Shown piece after piece: positions 1 to 5,711 of a stretch of 6,054 nt of DNA. The stretch's first letter is position 1. The number at the start of each line of letters is the position of its first letter. Both the position numbers and the translations under genes were made by a program. This DNA comes from Flavobacteriaceae bacterium (GTDB lineage Bacteria; Bacteroidota; Bacteroidia; Flavobacteriales; Flavobacteriaceae): the NCBI GenBank assembly GCA_018674025.1, contig JABHBC010000050.1, positions 1-6,054 on the forward strand, given 5' to 3'. The notes under the pieces were generated by a model. It did no database searches. It was not told the origin of the DNA and worked only from the letters and a program-made list of their open reading frames with translations.

Positions 1-53
1 AAAAAAATATTGATAGCTACTATTAGTTACGTAATTTGTAGGCTAGTTTATTT

Positions 54-68
54 ATCTATGATATAGAT
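54..68. repeat. Short palindrome upstream of the OsmC-family gene
   Basis: Six-base arms ATCTAT and ATAGAT surround a three-base centre (GAT), and AATAAAT follows at 69-75. It lies about 35 bases before the OsmC start codon, where an operator could sit. A longer relative occurs after the gene at 581-602, also followed by TTAATAAAT. Arms this short arise by chance in DNA of this composition, so a regulatory role is only a guess. Confidence 0.3.
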
Positions 69-103
69 TAATAAATTTAGTTTAATAATTAACACAGATA
101 AAA

Positions 104-523
104 ATGAAAAGAAAAATAAATGCAATTTGGTCAGGAGATGGTTTAGACGGTACGGGAATTTTAACTGCTCAAAGTGGCGCTTTTAATAATATGCCGTACA
201 GTTTTAAGACACGCTTTAAAAATGATGATGGCCAATTAGGAACTAATCCAGAAGAACTTTTAGCAGCTTCGCTTGCAGGTTGTTTTAATATGAAACTAAG
301 CTTTGTTTTGAATGAAGCGAACTTTAATCCAGAAGAATTAAGTACTGAAGCATTATTAAGTTTTGAAGATGGTGAAGTGACCTCAATAGAATTAAAACTT
401 AATGCAAAAGTGCCAGGTATTACAGATGAAAAATTTAATGAATTAGCAAAAGAGGCAAAAGAAAACTGTCCAATTTCGGGGGTTTTGAATTGTCAAATTA
501 ATTTAAATTCACATCTAGTTTAA
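104..523 (+). CDS. OsmC/Ohr-family peroxidase-like protein
   Basis: Predicted cytoplasmic thiol peroxidase of the OsmC/Ohr superfamily; family members reduce organic hydroperoxides with a reactive cysteine pair. At 139 residues it has the usual family length. Visible hallmarks are the segment NPEELLAASLAGCF (48-61), with Glu50/Glu51 and the expected peroxidatic Cys60 at the start of the central helix, and the second cysteine Cys122 in NCPIS. Arg37 (in SFKTRFKN) sits where the family has its catalytic arginine. A third cysteine, Cys130, is extra. The YhfA/OsmC type is more likely than true Ohr, because the N-terminus (IWSGDGLDGTG) matches the OsmC pattern. The start ATG follows an A-rich leader (GATAAAA) without a Shine-Dalgarno sequence, as is normal in Bacteroidota. 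No partner gene is adjacent on the same strand within operon distance. The family call is firm; the peroxide substrate is not known from sequence. Confidence 0.92.
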   Translation: MKRKINAIWSGDGLDGTGILTAQSGAFNNMPYSFKTRFKNDDGQLGTNPEELLAASLAGCFNMKLSFVLNEANFNPEELSTEALLSFEDGEVTSIELKLNAKVPGITDEKFNELAKEAKENCPISGVLNCQINLNSHLV

Positions 524-580
524 CTTCATTATTTTAATATCTACATTTTCATTGACTCAGATGTTGCCAATAAATCGTTC

Positions 581-602
581 AAATCTATGGTATCATAGAT
601 TT
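581..602. repeat. Perfect 9-bp inverted repeat after the OsmC-family gene
   Basis: Arms AAATCTATG (581-589) and CATAGATTT (594-602) are perfect reverse complements around the four-base loop GTAT. It lies 58 bases after the OsmC stop codon and about 110 bases before the next gene. A strongly T-rich run follows at 618-634, but a 15-base gap separates it from the stem, so it is not a textbook intrinsic terminator. It could be a weak terminator, a protein-binding palindrome, or chance. It resembles the palindrome at 54-68, and both are followed by an AATAAAT string. Confidence 0.4.
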
Positions 603-679
603 AATAAATAATTCAACTTTTTTTATTTTTTTTTAAACAAGTGTTAAAATAATTACAAAGCATAATTTTTATTATTTAC

Positions 680-687
680 TAGTTTTA
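680..687 (+). promoter_or_regulatory. Possible -7 promoter element for the secreted protein gene
   Basis: TAGTTTTA matches seven of eight positions of the Bacteroidota -7 consensus TAnnTTTG and lies 26 bases before the ATG at 713. I see no convincing TTG-type -33 element at the right distance, so this is tentative. Confidence 0.25.
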
Positions 688-712
688 TGACTTAACTATT
701 AAATTTTTAAAA

Positions 713-1480
713 ATGAAAAACAACGTATTATTTATTTTATTATTTACATCTACATTTATTTTTAGTCAACACATTAACACTAGATTTATTGCTGTAGATA
801 AAGGAGCAACTGAAAAATTTGAAAAAGGAGTTGCTAAAAAAACAAAGACTTTTAACTCAAAAGAAGGACAGCTTAGATTCTATACTTTTCAAGTAAACAC
901 AGGGTCAAATATGGGTAATTATATGAGAGTTAGATACGAAGACGAAATGAAGGGTTTTGATGTTAATCCATCAAAAGAAGCTATGAAGCTTTGGAATGCT
1001 GAAGTTTCAGATATCATGACTAATATGGACGGAAGAATGCAATCTTTAAATAAAAACGCATCTCATGTAGTAGTAAGTCCATTCTCTAAACCATTAAGAA
1101 CTGTAATGGAATATACATACAAAGGAGGTATGTCTGATGAGTTTTGGAGATTTAGAAATAATGTTGCCAAAGCTGTTAAGGAATCAGGAGCCGATATTTT
1201 TATGGAAGTATGGGGTTGTGCATCTGGATGTGGAGGAAACTCTGTAATGGTTGTGTTTGGACATGATAATTATGAAGGGTTAGCAATTGATAATTCAACT
1301 GAATGGGAAAAGGTTTACAATAAGTATAATGAACTAAATGGAGAAGGAAGCTATGATAAGGATATTAGTAATTATGCAAAATCATTAGAAATGTATGGCA
1401 GAAGTACGTACACTATGACTTTTAGACCTGAGATGAGTTCACCTGAAGTAATGTCTATAGATAATCTATACACAAATTAA
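713..1480 (+). CDS. Secreted protein of unknown function
   Basis: A 255-residue protein with a clear Sec signal peptide: Lys2, a hydrophobic stretch at about 5-17, and a likely cleavage next to FSQ at 18-19. There is no lipobox cysteine, so it should be periplasmic or released rather than a lipoprotein. The mature part has no membrane segment. I do not recognise a named family with confidence. Two halves (about 20-80 and 120-195) each look like an alpha+beta unit: a helix with a xxFExxv or FWRFRNNV pattern, then strands such as FYTFQVNTGSNMGNYMRVRY and VMVVFGHDNYEGLAID. This vaguely resembles a tandem ferredoxin-like/ABM-type barrel, which is inference only. A Gly-rich motif with two cysteines, GCASGCGG (168-175), is the most distinctive feature; Cys169 and Cys173 are the only cysteines and could form a disulfide or bind a metal. 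The ATG follows an A/T-rich leader, and a strong terminator lies right after the gene, which implies a monocistronic unit. Confidence 0.85.
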   Translation: MKNNVLFILLFTSTFIFSQHINTRFIAVDKGATEKFEKGVAKKTKTFNSKEGQLRFYTFQVNTGSNMGNYMRVRYEDEMKGFDVNPSKEAMKLWNAEVSDIMTNMDGRMQSLNKNASHVVVSPFSKPLRTVMEYTYKGGMSDEFWRFRNNVAKAVKESGADIFMEVWGCASGCGGNSVMVVFGHDNYEGLAIDNSTEWEKVYNKYNELNGEGSYDKDISNYAKSLEMYGRSTYTMTFRPEMSSPEVMSIDNLYTN

Positions 1481-1492
1481 GCCAATAATTAC

Positions 1493-1523
1493 AAAAGCTC
1501 TTTTAACTTATAAAAGGGCTTTT
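1493..1523 (+). terminator. Intrinsic terminator after the secreted protein gene
   Basis: Stem arms 1493-1505 (AAAAGCTCTTTTA) and 1511-1523 (TAAAAGGGCTTTT) pair over 13 bp with one T-G wobble, around the five-base loop ACTTA. A T-rich tail follows (TAATTTTTT). It starts 12 bases after the stop codon at 1480 and lies between two convergent genes. In the reverse direction the tail is only a short T run, so termination of the minus-strand gene here would be weaker. Confidence 0.8.
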
Positions 1524-1540
1524 TAATTTTTTAAAATGAT

Positions 1541-2119
1541 TTAAGATCTTTTAATATCTTTTTTGATATCCTTTCTAACTGTTTTCAAGTATTTTTCTCG
1601 TTTTTTATCTGAAACAAAAGGCACAGACCAAAATTGTTTTGTTTTAGTAAATAGAGATAAACTCCATCCAAAAACAAAAGAATAAACCCCCATCACTAAT
1701 CTTAATTTTACAGAATTTAAATAAAGAGTCATTACAGGAAGCGCAGGAGCTCCATGTGTTACATAAGTTCTAACAATTTTATCGCTTAAGAAAGGTTTTG
1801 GATATGCATATAGCTTTGTGATATTAACAAATTTGTATGCAAAACCAGGCTCAAAGACTTCATCAAAAAATATTTCCATTCTTGGAGTTAATCTAAACCA
1901 CCATACAGGAGAAACAAAATACATTCTTTCTGACCATGTTACTAAATCTTGATATTTCTTAATTAAATTAGTTCTAGGTCTAGTAAAGTCATCACGATAT
2001 AGATCTATAATTTCTATTTCTTCATTGTTCTTGCTCAATTCTTCATTTATAGTTTTAAATATTCCATTATAGCAAAAAGATTCTGTATTTGGATGTCCAA
2101 TTATAATTAGATTTCTCAT
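1541..2119 (-). CDS. Flavodoxin-fold NAD(P)H oxidoreductase (Flavodoxin_2 type)
   Basis: A 192-residue cytoplasmic protein of the NAD(P)H:quinone oxidoreductase / KefF / MdaB-like flavodoxin fold, which binds FMN or FAD and passes two electrons from NAD(P)H to quinones or similar acceptors. It shows the first strand and phosphate-binding loop LIIIGHPNTESF (4-15), the flavin-contacting segment SPVWWFRLTPRMEIFFDEVF (70-89), and GFAY (92-95), which is typical of the family. The later loop reads THGAP (121-125), whereas many members have a double glycine before the proline. The C-terminal part is Lys-rich (171-190), like many flavobacterial copies. It is the normal length for the family. The start ATG lies 30 bases downstream of a perfect -7 element on the minus strand. 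The physiological electron acceptor cannot be read from the sequence, and no Kef-type antiporter is nearby. Confidence 0.87.
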   Translation of the reverse strand: MRNLIIIGHPNTESFCYNGIFKTINEELSKNNEEIEIIDLYRDDFTRPRTNLIKKYQDLVTWSERMYFVSPVWWFRLTPRMEIFFDEVFEPGFAYKFVNITKLYAYPKPFLSDKIVRTYVTHGAPALPVMTLYLNSVKLRLVMGVYSFVFGWSLSLFTKTKQFWSVPFVSDKKREKYLKTVRKDIKKDIKRS

Positions 2120-2149
2120 GTTTTATTATTTTTTCATAATAATATTTTA

Positions 2150-2157
2150 CAAAAATA
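2150..2157 (-). promoter_or_regulatory. -7 promoter element for the flavodoxin-fold gene
   Basis: On the minus strand the sequence reads TATTTTTG, a full match to the Bacteroidota -7 consensus TAnnTTTG. It lies 30 bases upstream of the ATG at 2119, so the leader would be roughly 25 bases. No clear -33 TTG is visible at the expected spacing. Confidence 0.45.
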
Positions 2158-2231
2158 GAGAACCATTACTTAAATACTTATATACTTAAAATTTTATTTT
2201 ATTTTTAACACTTAGCACAATATTTATTTTC

Positions 2232-2239
2232 TAAATTTG
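2232..2239 (+). promoter_or_regulatory. -7 promoter element for the 2255 gene
   Basis: TAAATTTG is a full match to the Bacteroidota -7 consensus TAnnTTTG. The start codon at 2255 follows 15 bases later, implying a leader of only about 10 bases. A -33 element is not obvious; the upstream region is A/T-rich. Together with the element at 2150-2157 it makes this gap a divergent promoter region. Confidence 0.45.
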
Positions 2240-2254
2240 CCTTTTTAATTTTCT

Positions 2255-2962
2255 ATGCAAAGACTAAATATCCATCAAGAGTTGCTAAAAGAAAGGTCCA
2301 AAAATACGGATGCAAATAAGCTAAGTGAAGTGTTAAAAAAAATTTGGGCAGAGAGTGATTTAAAATCTACAAAGATTAAAGATACTCTAAACTCAAAAAA
2401 CGATAGTAGTTTTAATAGTCTGAATTTTGAAAAAATGGATTCCAATAAAATTTTTCACGAAAAGACCATTGAAAAAATCTGTGTTGATTATAGACTTCGC
2501 TTTTTAGATACTAATTATTTTAAAGGGGAATATCCTGACGACCTTAATTATATTATTTCTGATATTGAAAACGATCATAATACAACTTTAAAAAACTATA
2601 AAATTATTGCTCCATCTAAACTTTTTAAATTACGAAGTCCTGATGACCCACTTTTATTTGCTCCTATTGGCAATGGTTATTATTACTTAATTCATAAATG
2701 GGGAAATGAAATGAATAGACTTAGAAAACTACTTGTTTTGCCTTTTAAAAATTTAAATAACCTTTTAATTTTTTCCATCATTATTAGCGCGTTATTTACT
2801 GCGGGGGGCAAAATTATTTTTCAAACTATGACAGACGGAGAAGTGTTTACGCTGTTTTTGTTTGCTGTAAAATCATTTGTATTTATTTTCTTTTATTTAT
2901 TCTTTTTAGTGGGTAAAAATTTCAATCAAACTATTTGGAATAGCCGTTTTACTTCATTTTAA
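2255..2962 (+). CDS. Flavobacterial protein of unknown function, two C-terminal TM helices
   Basis: A 235-residue protein I cannot assign to a named function, although it looks like a conserved hypothetical of flavobacteria. The N-terminal 60 residues are charged and probably helical, then low in complexity (Asn/Ser/Lys). A conserved-looking soluble domain follows (about 66-160) with the blocks KICVDYRLRFLDTNYFKGE, KIIAPSKLFKLRSPDDPLLFAPIGNGYYYLIHKWG and LRKLLVLPF. Two membrane segments sit near 168-184 and 197-219, joined by a short hydrophilic loop, and a short tail (KNFNQTIWNS) follows. There is no signal peptide, so the large domain is probably cytoplasmic and tethered at its C-terminus. 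The start fits the -7 element just upstream. Its stop codon overlaps that of the convergent DoxX gene within the shared TTAA. Confidence that it is a real gene is high; its function is open. Confidence 0.85.
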   Translation: MQRLNIHQELLKERSKNTDANKLSEVLKKIWAESDLKSTKIKDTLNSKNDSSFNSLNFEKMDSNKIFHEKTIEKICVDYRLRFLDTNYFKGEYPDDLNYIISDIENDHNTTLKNYKIIAPSKLFKLRSPDDPLLFAPIGNGYYYLIHKWGNEMNRLRKLLVLPFKNLNNLLIFSIIISALFTAGGKIIFQTMTDGEVFTLFLFAVKSFVFIFFYLFFLVGKNFNQTIWNSRFTSF

Positions 2963-3357
2963 TTGGTTAATAGTATTAATCCAATTATTGTTATTATAAA
3001 ATATACTGCTAATGTCATTGCTCCTGCATAATCTTTTGCTAAACGTTGACCTACTAATAAAAAAATTAGACTAAGTGCTGAAATTATAATTCCCAAAATA
3101 GCCATTTCCTTTAATTCAGAGGTATATAATTGATAAACTCCAATAATCATTAAAAGACTAGCTAAAATTTCCATAATTAATATAATCCCCAATAATAAGG
3201 GTACTGAGTTTTTTAAGGGGGAATTTTTAAAATGACTTTTAATGAATGACAAATTACCTTTCCAATCAAAAAGTTTGTCAATTCCCGATTGTAAAAAAGT
3301 TACAATTAAAAACAATAAGATTAAAACTTCTGCTGGATGATTAGAAAATATATTCAT
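2959..3357 (-). CDS. DoxX-family integral membrane protein
   Basis: A 132-residue protein with four predicted membrane helices at about 8-26, 51-75, 84-104 and 112-130, the normal size and topology of DoxX proteins. After helix 1 it carries FLQSGIDKLFDWKG (21-34), the family's characteristic SGxxKL-type turn. DoxX is named for the small subunit of the archaeal thiosulfate:quinone oxidoreductase, but most bacterial homologues have no demonstrated reaction; some take part in redox or thiol-stress membrane complexes. No DoxD, rhodanese or sulfur-metabolism gene is next to it, so a sulfur role is not supported here. A near-match -7 element (TATCTTTA, minus strand, 3375-3382) lies upstream. Its stop overlaps the stop of the convergent gene in the four bases TTAA. 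Confidence 0.85.
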   Translation of the reverse strand: MNIFSNHPAEVLILLFLIVTFLQSGIDKLFDWKGNLSFIKSHFKNSPLKNSVPLLLGIILIMEILASLLMIIGVYQLYTSELKEMAILGIIISALSLIFLLVGQRLAKDYAGAMTLAVYFIITIIGLILLTN

Positions 3358-3428
3358 AATTATTTTATTTTTTTTAAAGATAGTATAAATCTAGGGTGTT
3401 ATCATTTAAGTGTTAATTATAAAACACA

Positions 3429-3436
3429 TATATTTA
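3429..3436 (+). promoter_or_regulatory. Possible -7 promoter element for trmN6
   Basis: TATATTTA matches seven of eight positions of TAnnTTTG. Transcription would start near 3441, about 15 bases before the ATT proposed as the trmN6 start, a spacing similar to that of the 2255 gene. It is a weak match in AT-rich DNA. Confidence 0.28.
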
Positions 3437-3455
3437 AAATCTAATACTACAAATT

Positions 3456-4181
3456 ATTAGCAACAAGCCTTTTCAATTTAAAAATTTTATAGTCCGTCAA
3501 GATAAAACTGCTATGAAAGTAGGAACTGATGGTGTTTTATTAGGTGCATGGTGTTCATTAGAGAATTTTCCTAAAACAATATTAGATATTGGTACTGGTA
3601 CGGGAATTATTTCCTTAATGCTAGCCCAAAGATCAAGCGCTATAAGTATCGACGGAGTAGAAATTGATAAGTCTGCATTTGAGCAAACTGTTGATAATTA
3701 TGAGAATTCTGACTGGTCTGACAGGCTATGTTGTCATAATGCATCTTTTCAGAAATTTGCAGATGAATCAAATAATCAAGGGGTAAAATATGATTTGATT
3801 GTGTCAAACCCACCATTTTATAAAGAAGATTATATTACCTCAAATATCTCTAGAAATCAAGCTCGCTTTACCCAGTTTTTAACCTTTAAAGAATTAATTC
3901 AAGGAGTTTCACAAATATTATCTAAGTCTGGATTTTTTTCTACAATTATTCCCTTTAAAGAGGAAAGTACATTTGTCAGCCTAGCGCAGCAAAATAGTTT
4001 ATTTTTAAATAGAATTTGTAGAGTAAAGGGAAATCAGAGTTCTGAAATTAAAAGATGTTTATTGACTTTTTCTTTTAATAAAAAAGAAACTGAAGAAACT
4101 AATTTAATTATTGAAAAATCTCGTCATAACTACACAAAAGAGTATGTAGAACTAACAAATAGTTTCTATCTAAAAATGTAG
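3456..4181 (+). CDS. trmN6: tRNA1(Val) (adenine-37 N6)-methyltransferase, apparent ATT start
   Basis: SAM-dependent methyltransferase of the YfiC/TrmN6 family, which makes m6A at position 37 of the valine tRNA. Visible motifs, numbered from 3456: motif I DIGTGTG (44-50) for SAM binding, the acidic ribose contact VEID (68-71), and the catalytic N6-adenine motif NPPFY (118-122). The family's N-terminal block QDKTAMKVGTDGVLLGAW spans residues 15-32. The first ATG (3513) lies inside that block and would give 222 residues, dropping the preceding SNKPFQFKNFIVRQDKTA, which reads like the normal TrmN6 N-terminus. The frame is open back to a TAA at 3435-3437 but contains no ATG, GTG or TTG. ATT at 3456, just before Ser-Asn-Lys-Pro-Phe, is where homologues would start, giving about 241 residues, close to E. 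coli YfiC. It could be a rare ATT initiator, a mutated or misread ATG, or a shortened protein. It converges on the DoxX-like pair with 12 bases between stops. Confidence 0.88.
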   Translation: MSNKPFQFKNFIVRQDKTAMKVGTDGVLLGAWCSLENFPKTILDIGTGTGIISLMLAQRSSAISIDGVEIDKSAFEQTVDNYENSDWSDRLCCHNASFQKFADESNNQGVKYDLIVSNPPFYKEDYITSNISRNQARFTQFLTFKELIQGVSQILSKSGFFSTIIPFKEESTFVSLAQQNSLFLNRICRVKGNQSSEIKRCLLTFSFNKKETEETNLIIEKSRHNYTKEYVELTNSFYLKM

Positions 4182-4193
4182 CTATTATGTTTG

Positions 4194-4577
4194 TTATTTA
4201 ATAAATACATTGTAAAAAATCATGAAGTTTAGTATAGCATAAAAAGTTGCTGGCAAGATATTAATAAACTTATCTTTTATATCAATTCTCACAAAAACAG
4301 CCCCAATCATCATAATTGTTAGTATTAAAGAACTACCAGCAAGAATATTATTGCTGTTTACTATCGAGTTATTACTATCAAATGTATTTATAACAAAAAG
4401 AGAACCGTATATTAAACCAGCTCCGCCAATTAGTTGAAAGCATCCAATCAACTTACGTTGATTTCCATAACCCCACCTTTGAAATTCAGAGATCATTCTT
4501 TTTGATCTAAAAGAACTAATTCCGTAAACTATAAATGAAATGCCCGAGAAAAGAGAAATAATTAAAGTTATGTTCAT
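4194..4577 (-). CDS. DoxX-like membrane protein (second gene of tandem pair)
   Basis: A 127-residue, four-helix protein (helices about 2-21, 43-65, 78-97 and 105-125) of the DoxX-like group. The segment FQRWGYGNQRKLIGCFQLIGGAGLIYG (32-58), with an aromatic-Gly-Tyr turn followed by an Arg and a Gly-rich second helix, is the usual signature of these proteins. It starts three bases after the stop of the upstream DoxX-like gene on the same strand, so the two are almost certainly cotranscribed and perhaps translationally coupled. The bases before its ATG read TAAGGA, purine-rich but too close to act as a standard Shine-Dalgarno site. No catalytic residues are evident and the family's role is unsettled. 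A heteromeric complex with its neighbour is a reasonable inference from the pairing, not something shown. Confidence 0.8.
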   Translation of the reverse strand: MNITLIISLFSGISFIVYGISSFRSKRMISEFQRWGYGNQRKLIGCFQLIGGAGLIYGSLFVINTFDSNNSIVNSNNILAGSSLILTIMMIGAVFVRIDIKDKFINILPATFYAILNFMIFYNVFIK

Positions 4578-4580
4578 TCC

Positions 4581-4928
4581 TTAAATCACTCCATAATTAA
4601 ATGCAGCAATAAATAGCGACAGAACTAAAAAGATAAACGATGGTACATACTTAATCAATGGGTTTTTTACTTTTATATGAGCTATTTGAGCACAAAGCAT
4701 AAAAAATGCCATTCCAAGAGAAGCTTCAACTAAAGGTAATCCATCATAACAAATTGCTAACAATAAAATTGTTGCTAATGAAATTTTAGAGGCGCCAACA
4801 ATGTTTCTTAACAAGTCAGAAATTCCGTATTGTTTAAATTCTACTACTATATTGTCATATCTGAATACCCATACTATAATAACAGATACAGAAACTACAA
4901 GTTGGGCTAAAGTTGCTAGATTTTCCAT
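4581..4928 (-). CDS. DoxX-like membrane protein (first gene of tandem pair)
   Basis: A 115-residue, four-helix protein (helices about 4-22, 42-61, 66-85 and 94-113), a DoxX-like relative of the gene that follows it. The diagnostic parts are VWVFRYDNIVVEFKQYGISDLLRNIVGASKIS (19-50) and AHIKVKNPLIKYVPS (83-97). Both genes of the pair carry the pattern F-x-x-[WY]-G-[YI] then Arg-x-[LI]-[IV]-G between helices 1 and 2, which supports common ancestry despite low overall identity. It leads a two-gene unit with a three-base gap. The leader contains only A and T just before the ATG; a near-match -7 element (TATATTTA, minus strand, 4953-4960) lies 25 bases upstream. The region up to 5010 is shared with the divergent SDR-like gene. 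Substrate and partner are unknown. Confidence 0.8.
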   Translation of the reverse strand: MENLATLAQLVVSVSVIIVWVFRYDNIVVEFKQYGISDLLRNIVGASKISLATILLLAICYDGLPLVEASLGMAFFMLCAQIAHIKVKNPLIKYVPSFIFLVLSLFIAAFNYGVI

Positions 4929-4978
4929 TAAATTAATTTTAAATATTATATCTAAATATATAAATTAAATATATAACA

Positions 4979-5008
4979 TTGTAAAAAAATAACTACTAGA
5001 TTAATTTG
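4979..5008 (+). promoter_or_regulatory. Possible -33/-7 promoter for the SDR-like gene
   Basis: TTG at 4979-4981 is followed after 19 bases by TTAATTTG (5001-5008), seven of eight matches to TAnnTTTG, with the spacing expected for Bacteroidota. The ATG at 5011 follows so closely that the transcript would be nearly leaderless, so either the message lacks a leader or the real promoter lies further upstream. Confidence 0.3.
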
Positions 5009-5010
5009 AA

Positions 5011-5664
5011 ATGAAATTTAAGCAAGTCACATTATTTGGAGCTACAGGACTTATAGGAGGCTATTTATTGAAATTTCTTTTAAAAGACTCTGACATTCAT
5101 TTAATTAATTTAGTAGGTCGAAAGCCCTTTCATCTACAGCACGATAAAATTAATAATATAGTTATTGATTTTGAAGATTTTAGTTCAATTTTAAACTCTG
5201 TAAGTGGAAGTGAATTAGTTTTTGTGTCTATTGGAACAACCATGTCTAAAGTAAATGGTGATAAAAAAAAATATAAGAGTGTTGATTTTGATATAATATT
5301 TAATATAGCAAAGGCTTGTAAGCAAAAGAATGTTAGACAACTCATTTATGTATCATCTTTAGGCGCTAATTCCAACAGTTCTAATTTTTATCTTCGTTTA
5401 AAAGGAGAAATTGACGAAGCTATTGCTGAATTAAATTTGAATTCAACCTCTGTCTTTAGGCCGTCTGTGTTACTGGGTAAAAGAAATGAATCTAGGCCGG
5501 GAGAAAAAATATTGCAGCTTGTTATGCCACTTTTGGACTTTATCATACCCTCTGATTCCAAAGCTATTAAAGCAGAAGATGTGGCTAAATCAATGCTTAA
5601 TAATAGCAAAAACTATAAGAGCGGATTTCATATTTTTCAATACAATCAAATTAAAAATATATAA
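5011..5664 (+). CDS. NAD(P)-binding atypical SDR / NmrA-TIP30-like protein
   Basis: A 217-residue Rossmann-fold protein of the atypical short-chain dehydrogenase group, closest in pattern to TIP30/YbjT-like oxidoreductases. The N-terminal dinucleotide motif GATGLIG (10-16) fits the GxxGxxG pattern for NAD(P). VGRKP (35-39) ends strand 2, where an Arg often favours NADPH. VSIGTTMSK (72-80) contains the strand-4 motif, and YVSSLGAN (113-120) supplies the serine of the active-site strand. YLRLK (127-131) is the YxxxK pair, with Tyr127 and Lys131, so catalysis is possible rather than lost. VFRPSVLLG (148-156) is the usual substrate-side strand and loop. Length is normal for the family. The substrate is not predictable. 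It is divergent from the DoxX-like pair across an 82-base gap, and the small His/Cys-rich gene follows 47 bases later on the same strand, so read-through into it is possible. Confidence 0.87.
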   Translation: MKFKQVTLFGATGLIGGYLLKFLLKDSDIHLINLVGRKPFHLQHDKINNIVIDFEDFSSILNSVSGSELVFVSIGTTMSKVNGDKKKYKSVDFDIIFNIAKACKQKNVRQLIYVSSLGANSNSSNFYLRLKGEIDEAIAELNLNSTSVFRPSVLLGKRNESRPGEKILQLVMPLLDFIIPSDSKAIKAEDVAKSMLNNSKNYKSGFHIFQYNQIKNI

Positions 5665-5711
5665 GGCTTTTTTATAGCAAACTTTCTTTATTTTTATATT
5701 TTTATAAATTC

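Noticed and set aside
1456..1470. Palindrome TATAGAT-A-ATCTATA near the end of the secreted protein gene
   Set aside because: It resembles the ATCTAT palindromes around osmC but lies within coding sequence, lacks the AATAAAT flank, and seven-base arms are expected several times by chance at this AT content.
1998..2009. Perfect 12-bp palindrome TATAGATCTATA
   Set aside because: It lies inside the flavodoxin-fold gene and encodes the Asp-Leu-Tyr of the second strand region; codon choice explains it.
3394..3427. GTGTT direct repeats and a GTGTT/AACAC inverted pair between the DoxX gene and trmN6
   Set aside because: Only five bases per arm with no extended symmetry; not enough to claim an operator.
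5130..5345. Minus-strand open frame of 71 codons inside the SDR-like gene
   Set aside because: It is fully antisense to a gene with clear Rossmann motifs, has no promoter or leader of its own, and shows no recognisable protein pattern.
5388..5609. Minus-strand open frame of 73 codons inside the SDR-like gene
   Set aside because: Same antisense shadow of the SDR-like gene; no family resemblance.
1541..5664. Possible single redox system made of the flavodoxin-fold, DoxX and SDR-like genes
   Set aside because: The genes lie on alternating strands with separate promoters and are interrupted by unrelated trmN6; closeness alone does not support one pathway.
5486..5677. Plus-strand open frame of 63 codons overlapping the end of the SDR-like gene
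   Set aside because: It is an alternate frame of the SDR-like coding sequence, which itself runs intact to a natural stop, so there is no frameshift to explain.
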